Shown in pieces: positions 26,021 through 33,144 of a stretch of 64,000 bases of DNA. The notes beneath the pieces are model-generated. The model was not told the origin of the DNA, did no database searches, and saw nothing but the letters and a program-made list of their open reading frames with translations. Location: NCBI GenBank assembly GCA_964476135.1, contig CAYYYG010000002.1, positions 1 to 64,000 on the forward strand. Reading direction: 5' to 3'. This DNA is from CAYYYG01 sp964476135. Its GTDB lineage: Bacteria; Patescibacteriota; Microgenomatia; UBA1406; GWC2-37-13. The position numbers and the translations under genes are program-made. Numbering within the stretch: the first letter of the stretch is position 1; each line of letters begins with the position of its first letter.

Positions 26021-27831
26021 GTATTTTTTTCCGAAACGAATATTACCGTGATCGGAGTTTGCTCATTACCCTGCCCCATCGGATTATCTTTAAATATATT
26101 TCCTACGTTTTTAGAGCTATAAGCGGTATCGTTACCAAGCACCTTTTGTCCGATATCGTTCGCATCTATGATAGCCACACCATCAAACGTATTAAGTTTT
26201 GTTTTTGGCAGTTTGTTTCGTAGATGCGCTGTTATTTCCTTCGCCACCCTTTTTGGATTTTTAGGACCGAGTTTGGCCGAAACGTTGGATGGGAATAATG
26301 AATACTCCGTTGGACCGTCGATTGCCGAGGCAGATCCGCCCGCCACATGATAAAAAGCTCCACGATAACCAAAATACTTTGTAATGGCGGCTATGAGTGC
26401 AGCAAATAATATTCTTGGTAAGCCGACCTCTTCGATCGCAAGTTGCATTGTCCAGGGACTTCCTAGGCCTATCCCAGCAGAAGTTTTCGTAACGTACTTT
26501 GATAATAATTTGGCAAAATAACCCGGATTTATTTCCCATATAAACTTTGATCTCCCCTGCGTGATAGCAACTATTTTTTCTGAAACACAAACAAACCATC
26601 TCTCCTTTTTTGTTTCCTTGTATTTTTCCAGTCGCCCGAGTTCTCTCAGTCCGGTGATTACATACTTACCTATTTTCGCAACCACATCGTCACCTCGTTT
26701 AAATACATCTGTCTTCAGTGGGAAACGGTGATAAATCTTATTTTTAATAATCATCTTTACAGTTTTGGTGGCATTAGGATTAGTTCGCAGTATTTTCCTC
26801 TGCTTGGATGGATAATTTACCTGGCGCATGTTTTGGCTATTACCAAAATCTTTCGGTCCAAAAATACTAAACCAACACTCGACTAGTAATATTCTTAAAA
26901 GTGTTTCGGCACCGTTTTTAGTACCATCTAGGACATCCTGCAATGCTCGCATTACATTCATCTGCTGCCAGTAGTCACGGTTACCGAATCGTGAGTCGAG
27001 TAACAATATAAATAAATCTTTTTTTGCATTTACTAACTGTTTGTGACTTATCTTAAAAACTTCCGATTCACTTTCAGGACTTCCAGTCTTATCCGAATTA
27101 AATTCTTTAAAAAAATCAGGATTCAACATCTGTGTAGTACTGATAAGTTTAGCGGCTCCTTTTTTTGGACTGTCCTCCATGTCGATTTTTATAGCCGGTA
27201 GATTGGCACTTGAGCATATGTAATTTTTTAAATCTTCATAATTTATTTCAAATAACCCAATTTGCTGTTTTGAAGGATTGTTATCAAGTATTTGCACGTC
27301 ACCCTTCTGCCAGAGTAAAATTTGTCCTTCTTTAAGTCGATTAATACCTTTGTATAAACTAATCTGATCATCCGGCGGGCAGCTATTGACGACATATTCG
27401 TATATCGCCCTACGATCTTCTATTGGTCGCACATTGGTTTCTGGGCCAAGTTTATCTGCTGTATTCGAATATAGTAGTACTGGTATCTTATCGATAGATT
27501 CCACACGGTAGAGCATCGCTGCTTTTTGCGATGTGATTAGTACTGATTTTATTTTTCGGTCGATGATAACTAGCGAAAACTTTCCCTCAATTGATTTTAG
27601 AAAATCAATTCCCGCCTCAAGATATCCATGAGCAATGAACTCTGGTATTGCGTCTTTTTCCACACGTATTACATCATTTAACTCCGCGTCGATAAATTTC
27701 TCCTGATTAAAACTGCCGGATATGTAAACTGAAACCTTGTCTGAAACATATTCAAATTCAGAGCGATGCTTTATTACAGACTCATTCATTAAATAGTCGC
27801 TGGAGCCACATATGCATTCGATATTTGCCAT
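26011..27831 (-). CDS. Amidotransferase-like / F420-ligase-like fusion protein
   Basis: A 606-aa soluble protein. Residues about 1-185 resemble the class II glutamine amidotransferase half of asparagine synthetases: FIAHGYLEAGIDFLKSIEGK (65-84), a SLVIIDRK strand, then LYKGINRLKEGQILLW (159-174). The catalytic Cys2 is missing (Met-Ala start; nearest are Cys6 and Cys8). Residues about 260-325 may be a remnant of the synthetase C-terminus (ETLLRILLVECWFSIFG). Residues about 366-600 match the CofE/FbiB-like F420 glutamate ligase fold in its CPR form: VSEKIVAITQGRS (417-428), YHVAGGSASAIDGPTEYSLF (494-513), VAIIDANDIGQKVLG (552-566) and FKDNPMGQGNEQTPI (580-594). No F420 biosynthesis genes are nearby. 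The gene follows htpX by 6 bp. The product is unknown; ligation of an amino acid to a carrier is a guess. Confidence 0.7.
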   Translation of the reverse strand: MANIECICGSSDYLMNESVIKHRSEFEYVSDKVSVYISGSFNQEKFIDAELNDVIRVEKDAIPEFIAHGYLEAGIDFLKSIEGKFSLVIIDRKIKSVLITSQKAAMLYRVESIDKIPVLLYSNTADKLGPETNVRPIEDRRAIYEYVVNSCPPDDQISLYKGINRLKEGQILLWQKGDVQILDNNPSKQQIGLFEINYEDLKNYICSSANLPAIKIDMEDSPKKGAAKLISTTQMLNPDFFKEFNSDKTGSPESESEVFKISHKQLVNAKKDLFILLLDSRFGNRDYWQQMNVMRALQDVLDGTKNGAETLLRILLVECWFSIFGPKDFGNSQNMRQVNYPSKQRKILRTNPNATKTVKMIIKNKIYHRFPLKTDVFKRGDDVVAKIGKYVITGLRELGRLEKYKETKKERWFVCVSEKIVAITQGRSKFIWEINPGYFAKLLSKYVTKTSAGIGLGSPWTMQLAIEEVGLPRILFAALIAAITKYFGYRGAFYHVAGGSASAIDGPTEYSLFPSNVSAKLGPKNPKRVAKEITAHLRNKLPKTKLNTFDGVAIIDANDIGQKVLGNDTAYSSKNVGNIFKDNPMGQGNEQTPITVIFVSEKNTSQ

Positions 27832-27837
27832 AGTAAT

Positions 27838-28734
27838 TTACATGCTCCGCAATATGCGTATGCGTTCGGCAGCCGGAGGATGGGTGCTGAATAACTCGGT
27901 AAGAAGCGAACTGACTCTTGAACCTTTTTTGAAGGGGTTGGATATAAACATGTGGGCGGTTGAAGTTGTTGCTGTCTGTAAAACCCTCGGATCGGCGGAT
28001 ATTTTTTCAAGTGCCCTCGCCAGACCTTCAGGATATCTGGTAAGGAGAGCTCCGCTTGCATCGGCTAAATACTCTCTTCTTCTTGAAACTGCAAGTTGAA
28101 TAAGGGTGGCAACTATCGGAACAAGAACTAGAGCCAAAATCAAAAAGCCAAGTGCGATAGGCCCTCTAGCTTTCTCTTCACGGTCATTGCCTCTCCACCA
28201 TAAAGATCTCAGTATCCAGTCGGCAGCCAATGCGATTGTCCCGACAAGAACCGCAACAACTGAAGTTACTAAAATATCGTAGTTTTTTACATGAGAAAGT
28301 TCATGTGCTATCACTCCTTCCAGTTCGGCACGGTCAAGTCGCTGCAATAATCCGGTAGTTGCACATATAACTGCATGTTTCGGATCACGACCAGTTGCGA
28401 ATGCATTAGGCGCTGGGTCATCGATGACGTATACTTTGGGCATAGGTTGTCCGGAAGCGATACACAAATTTTCAGTTACTGTGTAAAGGTCGAAAAATTC
28501 TTTTTTGTCAGCGGGTCGCGCACCCACGGTACTTAATACTATTTTATCCGAATAAAAATAGCTGCCGAAGCCTGATATAAGGGAAAATGCGAATCCGGCA
28601 AAAAAATATCCCCCCGGCGATTCTTGAAAATACTTCCCTATCAGATAAAAGAAACCGGATGTTAAAACAATAAACAAGCCGATAATAAGATATGTGCGAA
28701 TTTTATTATTCGCGATTTGCTGGTAGGCTGTCAT
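27838..28734 (-). CDS. htpX: HtpX-type membrane zinc metalloprotease
   Basis: An M48-family membrane protease that degrades misfolded membrane proteins. It is 298 aa with N-terminal helices (about 15-33 and 43-60), the zinc motif HELSH at 144-148 (VIAHELSHVKNYD), a second membrane pair (about 155-215), and the third zinc ligand Glu in RRREYLADASGALL. Directly downstream of lemA with 12 bp between; lemA-htpX is a familiar pair. TGATAATAT with 6 nt to the ATG could also start a separate message inside the lemA stop region (28741-28749). Confidence 0.96.
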   Translation of the reverse strand: MTAYQQIANNKIRTYLIIGLFIVLTSGFFYLIGKYFQESPGGYFFAGFAFSLISGFGSYFYSDKIVLSTVGARPADKKEFFDLYTVTENLCIASGQPMPKVYVIDDPAPNAFATGRDPKHAVICATTGLLQRLDRAELEGVIAHELSHVKNYDILVTSVVAVLVGTIALAADWILRSLWWRGNDREEKARGPIALGFLILALVLVPIVATLIQLAVSRRREYLADASGALLTRYPEGLARALEKISADPRVLQTATTSTAHMFISNPFKKGSRVSSLLTELFSTHPPAAERIRILRSM

Positions 28735-28746
28735 CTTTCGATATTA

Positions 28747-29298
28747 TCAGAATTTGATTTGTACGTTTTTACGCTCTTCCTCATTCGCCGCAAAAAATTG
28801 TTCGAGTGCAAAACCGAACATGTTGGCGATTATGTTGCTAGGAAATATCTGGACTTTGGTGTTATACTCGAGGACATTGCCATTATAAAATTGTCTTGAA
28901 TATGCAATCTTATCTTCCGTATCACCTACCTGTCTTTGCAGATCCTGAAAATTTGTCGAAGCTTTTAGATCAGGGTAAGCTTCGGCAACTGCGAAAAGCG
29001 ATTTAAGCGCGCCGCTCAGCATATTGTTCGCCATGGCTTTATCCTCGACTCCCGTAGCATTCATAAGCGCAGATCTTGCTTTGGTAACATTTTCGAATAT
29101 GTCTTTTTCATGCTTCGCGTACCCTTTCACCGTTTCCACGAGATTTGGTATAAGATCAGCTCGTCTTTTGAGCTGTACGTCTATGCCCGAAAATGCTTCC
29201 TTAATGCGGGTTTTCAGCATGATTAGAGCGTTGTAAACGGATATAAAATACACGGCAATAAGTGCAACTGCTGCAAGTAAAATGTACACGTTATTCAT
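28747..29298 (-). CDS. lemA: LemA family protein
   Basis: A 183-aa protein with an N-terminal membrane helix (about 5-24) and a LemA three-helix-bundle domain. The family segment RIKEAFSGIDVQLKRRADLI is at about 31-50, followed by PNLVETVKGYAKHE, and later YSRQFYNGNVLEYNTKVQIF and PSNIIANMFGF. The role is unsettled; it often accompanies htpX, as here. It ends in TGA, which supports the standard code. Confidence 0.95.
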   Translation of the reverse strand: MNNVYILLAAVALIAVYFISVYNALIMLKTRIKEAFSGIDVQLKRRADLIPNLVETVKGYAKHEKDIFENVTKARSALMNATGVEDKAMANNMLSGALKSLFAVAEAYPDLKASTNFQDLQRQVGDTEDKIAYSRQFYNGNVLEYNTKVQIFPSNIIANMFGFALEQFFAANEEERKNVQIKF

Positions 29299-29317
29299 AT
29301 AGTTAGTGCTTAAATTA

Positions 29318-31105
29318 TTAATTACTTTGGATATTTGTTATCCAACTTTTAAATTTTTTAGTACTCGATGTATTTATTATATCATCAACGCCGGTCCAAC
29401 CGCGACGCGCTACAGAAACACCATAACGCATATTTTCCATTTGGCTAATTTCATGGGCGTCGGTATTAATAATACATTTTACACCATTTGTTGCGGCTTC
29501 CCGTACCAAAGTATCCGGTAAATCTAATCTTTCCGGCCAAGAATTTATTTCGAGCGCCTGTTGATTTTTTTTCATTAAAGCCATTACCGGTTCCCAATCG
29601 ATATCAACCCCAGGACGTGAATTCAATAATCTGCCGGTTGGGTGACCAAATATTTTTACTTTATCGTGTGAAAGCGCTTTCAGAACTCTTTTAGTCATCT
29701 GATCCCTAGGTTGCCTAAATGAGCTATGTAAAGAGACAATGATATAATCAAGATAATCATATGCCCCAGGTGGCACAGCGATCTTACCATCTGGCTGTAT
29801 ATCTGCTTCAATCCCGATAAAATACTGGATCTTTGGATTTTGACCCAATGATTGTTTAATGCTGCTATACCTCCTTCTGAATATTTCAACAGTTTCATTA
29901 TTAGAAAGTCCGGATATTTTTGGATTGTGGTCGCTGAATCCTACATACGAATAACCCATAATTGCGGCCTTATCCAAAATTTCTTTATAAGTATTTTTCC
30001 CTAAATCGTGTGAAGTCTGAATATCATATGATGAATGAATGTGTAAATCCCCTTTTATGTCTGCAACCTCAACAAGCTTGGGCAAAATTCCTTCTGCCGC
30101 GCGTTCTATTTCGTCCGTCCCCTCACGGATTTCGGGAGGAATCATTTGCAGCCCGAGATATCGATAAAATTCTTCTTCGTCTTCAAACTCGACGGTTTTA
30201 TTACTCGCTGTTTTTTTAATTCCCCATTCCGAAAGTGATAGTCCTTTTTTAAGCGCATATTCACGTAACTTTATATTATGGGCTTTGCTTCCCGTAAAAT
30301 ATTGGAGCATCGATCCATATTGGGATATTTTCTGAACCCGTAGATCAACATTGATATTAGGACTTACAATAATAGATGCCTTTTTATCGCCGGCACCCTC
30401 AATCGATATCTTTTTAGGGTAATTAATAAAATGCTCAATGATTTTTTTATCACTGACCTTTTTGGAAGAAATGGCTATATCAATGTCTCCAATGGTGGGA
30501 TTCATTCTTCTCATCGAACCGAGAATATCTATGCGGAGAAGCGGCAGTTGTTTCATGTAATTAATAATCTCCATTGCGTGGCGGTGTGCATATGGTAAAG
30601 GCATACGCAGAGTGGAAGACTTTGTTTTTTTAAATAGTTCAAGCGCATTCAATATATCTTCTTGAGATTTTTTACCAAAGGTTGCAAGGTTTTCTATTTT
30701 ACCCGATTTTGCAAGTGCAATCAGATCGTCAACGACAGTAGCATCATTGACTAAGCCGAATTCACGAACGAGCTTAAACGATTTTTTAGGCCCCAGAGAA
30801 GGAACTTTCATAAGGACAAAAACTGTACCGGGAACAAGCTTCAATATACTGTCAAAATGTTCGGATCTGCCTTTTTCAAAAAGCTCGCTCAAATGCGTGC
30901 TTATTGTCGGTCCAATCCCGGGTGTGGTTTTCAGTTTTCCCTCTTCCCAAATATCTTTGAGTTCTCTCGACATTTGCTCGACAGTGTCAGCAGCTTTTTC
31001 GTACGCGATAACCTTAAAACGGTTCTCGTTCGTGAGTAAATAAACCGCGGCAACTGACCTTAATATATCGGCTATGTTCCCATTTGATAGAGTTGAAATT
31101 TGCAT
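29318..31105 (-). CDS. polX: PolX-type DNA polymerase/3'-5' exonuclease (Pol X + PHP)
   Basis: A family X DNA polymerase for gap repair, 595 aa from the ATG at 31105. Domains in order: helix-hairpin-helix region (IEEG..TTPGIGPTISTHL, about 55-72), Pol X palm with GSMRR (196-200) and GDID (206-209) metal ligands, then a PHP phosphoesterase with GDLHIHSSYD (352-361) and later HPTGR and NTDAHE ligands. The open frame runs to an ATG at 31294, but the extra 63 residues overlap the divergent LysM gene and have no Pol X similarity. The standard family start (IADILRSVAAVYLLTNENRF) follows the shorter N-terminus. Confidence 0.95.
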   Translation of the reverse strand: MQISTLSNGNIADILRSVAAVYLLTNENRFKVIAYEKAADTVEQMSRELKDIWEEGKLKTTPGIGPTISTHLSELFEKGRSEHFDSILKLVPGTVFVLMKVPSLGPKKSFKLVREFGLVNDATVVDDLIALAKSGKIENLATFGKKSQEDILNALELFKKTKSSTLRMPLPYAHRHAMEIINYMKQLPLLRIDILGSMRRMNPTIGDIDIAISSKKVSDKKIIEHFINYPKKISIEGAGDKKASIIVSPNINVDLRVQKISQYGSMLQYFTGSKAHNIKLREYALKKGLSLSEWGIKKTASNKTVEFEDEEEFYRYLGLQMIPPEIREGTDEIERAAEGILPKLVEVADIKGDLHIHSSYDIQTSHDLGKNTYKEILDKAAIMGYSYVGFSDHNPKISGLSNNETVEIFRRRYSSIKQSLGQNPKIQYFIGIEADIQPDGKIAVPPGAYDYLDYIIVSLHSSFRQPRDQMTKRVLKALSHDKVKIFGHPTGRLLNSRPGVDIDWEPVMALMKKNQQALEINSWPERLDLPDTLVREAATNGVKCIINTDAHEISQMENMRYGVSVARRGWTGVDDIINTSSTKKFKSWITNIQSN

Positions 31106-31120
31106 AGTAAATGTTATTAT
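31093..31120 (+). promoter_or_regulatory. Promoter of the LysM gene, inside the divergent polX start
   Basis: TTGAAA (31093-31098), a 16-bp spacer and TATTAT (31115-31120), then 7 nt to the ATG at 31128. The -35 box lies inside the first codons of polX. The message would be leaderless. Confidence 0.65.
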
Positions 31121-31127
31121 TCTGCTT

Positions 31128-31682
31128 ATGGAAAAAACAATAAATACTCTCCAATCTGCATTAAAGAATAATTCTCTAATTGTTATAGGTATCATCGCAT
31201 TTATCGCGATAATTGGACTGTCCGCTTCGCAAAGTGTAAAAACAAAAGATTCGGAAGCAAGTACAGACACAGTCAGGAACGAAAACGCTTCCACTGAGCA
31301 AAAAAAGTATACCGTAAAAAAGGGGGATCATCTGTGGAAAATTGCCGAATCTGAGTACGGCTCAGGATATAACGCATATGATATCGCAAAAGCCAACAAA
31401 ATCACCAACCCGAATTCCTTAGCTGCCGGACAAGAATTAATTATCCCCAGCGTTTCTCCAAAAGCTCCGACAAAAGGAGAAATTACGAATAAAGCCGCAG
31501 CAACTGAAAAAAAAGTGGAAAAAGAAACTAAATACACCATCAAACGAAATGACACGCTCTGGAGTATATCAGAGCAGTTTTATGGTACCGGATACATGTG
31601 GGAAAAGCTTGCTAAGGCTAATAATTTGACAAGACCAAACCTCATCCACGCCGACAACACCATTGCGATACCTGCTAACTAA
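31128..31682 (+). CDS. Membrane-anchored protein with two LysM domains
   Basis: A 184-aa protein from the ATG at 31128, with a short cytoplasmic start, one membrane helix (about 15-33) and two LysM peptidoglycan-binding domains: KYTVKKGDHLWKIAESEYGS to the GQELIIPS end, and KYTIKRNDTLWSISEQFYGT to the NTIAIPA end. A Lys/Ala/Glu-rich linker joins them. It has no catalytic domain, so it probably tethers the cell to its wall. The frame is open further upstream (to 31074), but that extension reads through the promoter and the polX start. Confidence 0.9.
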   Translation: MEKTINTLQSALKNNSLIVIGIIAFIAIIGLSASQSVKTKDSEASTDTVRNENASTEQKKYTVKKGDHLWKIAESEYGSGYNAYDIAKANKITNPNSLAAGQELIIPSVSPKAPTKGEITNKAAATEKKVEKETKYTIKRNDTLWSISEQFYGTGYMWEKLAKANNLTRPNLIHADNTIAIPAN

Positions 31683-31697
31683 CACAGTAATAGTGCA

Positions 31698-31706
31698 TGG
31701 TATAAT
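31698..31706 (+). promoter_or_regulatory. Extended -10 promoter of tRNA-Gly
   Basis: TGGTATAAT with the hexamer at 31701-31706; predicted start near 31713, about 11 nt before the tRNA. Confidence 0.75.
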
Positions 31707-31723
31707 AAATTATTCTTCGGTAT

Positions 31724-31798
31724 GCGGTGGTAGTTCAGTGGTAGAATGTCTCCTTCCCAAGGAGAAGGTCAGGGGTTCAAATCCCCTCCACCGCTCCA
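31724..31798 (+). tRNA. tRNA-Gly (anticodon CCC) with encoded CCA
   Basis: Acceptor arms GCGGTGG and CCACCGC, discriminator T, then CCA at 31796-31798. The anticodon loop is TTCCCAA (CCC, Gly) on a 5-bp stem TCTCC/GGAGA. The T loop is GGTTCAAATCC. It is the only one of the four tRNAs here that encodes its CCA. Confidence 0.97.
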
Positions 31799-31810
31799 AA
31801 AAAAACAATT

Positions 31811-31865
31811 GTCCCTCACGACGATTCTAACGGCCATAAAACGTTAGGAAGGACTACGGGTTTTT
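31811..31865 (+). terminator. Possible terminator after tRNA-Gly
   Basis: A hairpin CTAACG (31827-31832) / CGTTAG (31842-31847), enclosed by GTCC (31811-31814) and GGAC (31851-31854), followed by GGG and five T at 31861-31865. The stem is broken and the T-run is 7 nt away, so this is weak. The rest of 31799-31907 holds nothing else that I can name. Confidence 0.3.
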
Positions 31866-31907
31866 ACAAGTTTTCCTTCTTGCTTTGCCGAGATATCTAA
31901 ATCACTA

Positions 31908-32084
31908 TTATTGAGTGTGTTCGATAATCTCGACCATTACTTTCTTGGTAGTTTCTTTATGAGGACATCTGAAATTTTCTTCCTCATAAACGACTGTAAC
32001 TTTTTTTCCGCCTCGCTTTTCTTCTGACTGGACCCTAGCTTTATTTACGGATTCCATCTCACAATTACACTTAGAACACCACAT
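31908..32084 (-). CDS. Small zinc-ribbon-like protein
   Basis: A 58-aa hydrophilic protein. The N-terminus has WCSKCNCEM (cysteines spaced CxxCxC) and the second half has FRCPHKE, so a Cys/His zinc knuckle is likely; the rest is charged. I do not recognise the family. The start is the ATG at 32084, not the ATG at 32096, because a strong GGAGGT ribosome site lies 4 nt before the former. A TGATATACT promoter element lies upstream (32113-32121). The gene lies alone between two plus-strand tRNA genes. Confidence 0.6.
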   Translation of the reverse strand: MWCSKCNCEMESVNKARVQSEEKRGGKKVTVVYEEENFRCPHKETTKKVMVEIIEHTQ

Positions 32085-32112
32085 GTGGACCTCCATTATT
32101 TATGGCGAATTA

Positions 32113-32121
32113 AGTATATCA
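32113..32121 (-). promoter_or_regulatory. Extended -10 promoter of the zinc-ribbon gene
   Basis: TGATATACT on the minus strand (hexamer 32113-32118). The leader would be about 22 nt and contain the GGAGGT ribosome site, unlike most genes here. Confidence 0.5.
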
Positions 32122-32196
32122 CATATACATATTAAATATACAAATCCAACTGCTGGTCAAATGAACTTACGGAAGATATATGCAGCTGACAAAAAT

Positions 32197-32239
32197 CGCA
32201 GTGTATCATATAGATTCACCTCATATATGATACACCGCG
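32197..32239. repeat. Long palindrome between two tRNA regions
   Basis: Sixteen-base arms, CGCAGTGTATCATATA (32197-32212) and TATATGATACACCGCG (32224-32239), with one mismatch and an 11-nt centre. No T-run follows on either strand, so it is not a plain terminator; it could be an operator or a structured RNA. The surrounding 32122-32331 has no gene I can support. Confidence 0.6.
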
Positions 32240-32331
32240 ATATTCCCCTTTATACGAGTGGCATTCATACTACATAAGAAGTGTAGATCCGAATTCTGAA
32301 AAAATGCTGAAAAAATATACCACATAAAAAA

Positions 32332-32340
32332 TGTTATAAT
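32332..32340 (+). promoter_or_regulatory. Extended -10 promoter of tRNA-Thr and the Ig-like protein
   Basis: TGTTATAAT with the hexamer at 32335-32340; predicted start near 32347, about 7 nt before the tRNA. Confidence 0.75.
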
Positions 32341-32353
32341 TCAATCATTATCT

Positions 32354-32426
32354 GCCGATATAGCTCAGCTGGTAGAGCATCCGCTTCGTAAGCGGCAGGT
32401 CGCCGGTTCGATTCCGGCTATCGGCT
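32354..32426 (+). tRNA. tRNA-Thr (anticodon CGT)
   Basis: A 73-nt cloverleaf with acceptor arms GCCGATA and TATCGGC, discriminator T, D arm TAGCTCAGCTGGTAGAGCA, and anticodon loop TTCGTAA (CGT, Thr). CCA is not encoded. The anticodon stem has four pairs plus a T-C mismatch at its top. The next gene's ATG begins 1 nt after the discriminator base. Confidence 0.95.
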
Positions 32427-32427
32427 C

Positions 32428-33144
32428 ATGTCCAGATTGCAAAGATATCAAAAAAAACAATTCACGACAAAGCTTGCCGCCTATATTGTTATCCTTGTTA
32501 TTACACTTATAACGATTTTATTTTTTGGATTTAAGGCAGTTGTAAATGGCGCAATCTTTATCAGTAAATTTTTGGGTGGAAACAAGCAGGATGCTTTGGA
32601 AAAAAAAGAATCAGCTTTTTTTGGAAAATTAAGTATTGACGATGTCCCCGAAGCTACTAATAGCGCAAGAATGATATTAAGTGGTAACGCAGTCGATTTT
32701 AATCAGGTGGAATTTTATATCAATGATAAAAAAGTCAAATCACTTACTCTAAAAGATTCGCCCGGATTCAGCGAAGAGATAGGCGAGTTAAAAAATGGTA
32801 TCAATCTGGTGCAGGTTGTGGCAATTTCCGATGAGTCAGGCATACAGAAGGAGTCGGACAAATATACAGTTACTTTGATTTCCGAAAAACCACGTCTTGA
32901 GATTACTTCACCGGATACTGAAAAAATAAAAACAAGTAATCAAGATTATATTATAAAGGGAGTTACGGACCCAGATATAGAAGTACACATTAATAGATCA
33001 CCCGCAGTTGTCGATGCCTCTGGTAATTTTTCGTACACTTTGAGATTAAGAGAAGGCGAAAATAATGTGGAAATTTCTGCCGATGATATAGCGGGCAACA
33101 AAGAAATTCTCACGTATACTATAGAATATCGGAAAGACGACTGA
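32428..33144 (+). CDS. Membrane-anchored protein with two Ig-like (glucodextranase-B-type) domains
   Basis: A 238-aa protein: a basic cytoplasmic N-terminus (1-15), one membrane helix (about 16-38), then two beta-sandwich repeats of the glucodextranase-like kind at about 55-150 and 152-235. The second has the typical order ITSPD, VTDPDIEVHIN, DASGNFSYTLRLREGENNVE and ADDIAGN. The role is probably surface binding. Its ATG is 1 nt downstream of tRNA-Thr, and no other promoter or ribosome site fits, so the message probably comes from the tRNA transcript. Its last 26 bp overlap the end of the convergent O-antigen-ligase-like gene. Confidence 0.78.
   Translation: MSRLQRYQKKQFTTKLAAYIVILVITLITILFFGFKAVVNGAIFISKFLGGNKQDALEKKESAFFGKLSIDDVPEATNSARMILSGNAVDFNQVEFYINDKKVKSLTLKDSPGFSEEIGELKNGINLVQVVAISDESGIQKESDKYTVTLISEKPRLEITSPDTEKIKTSNQDYIIKGVTDPDIEVHINRSPAVVDASGNFSYTLRLREGENNVEISADDIAGNKEILTYTIEYRKDD

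Noticed and set aside
26011..27831. A working asparagine synthetase
   Set aside because: The Cys2 nucleophile and the ATP-pyrophosphatase domain are missing, and the C-terminal half matches an F420-ligase-type fold.
31106..31294. N-terminal extension of polX by 63 residues
   Set aside because: It overlaps the divergent LysM gene and is unlike Pol X proteins, which start with the helix seen after 31105.
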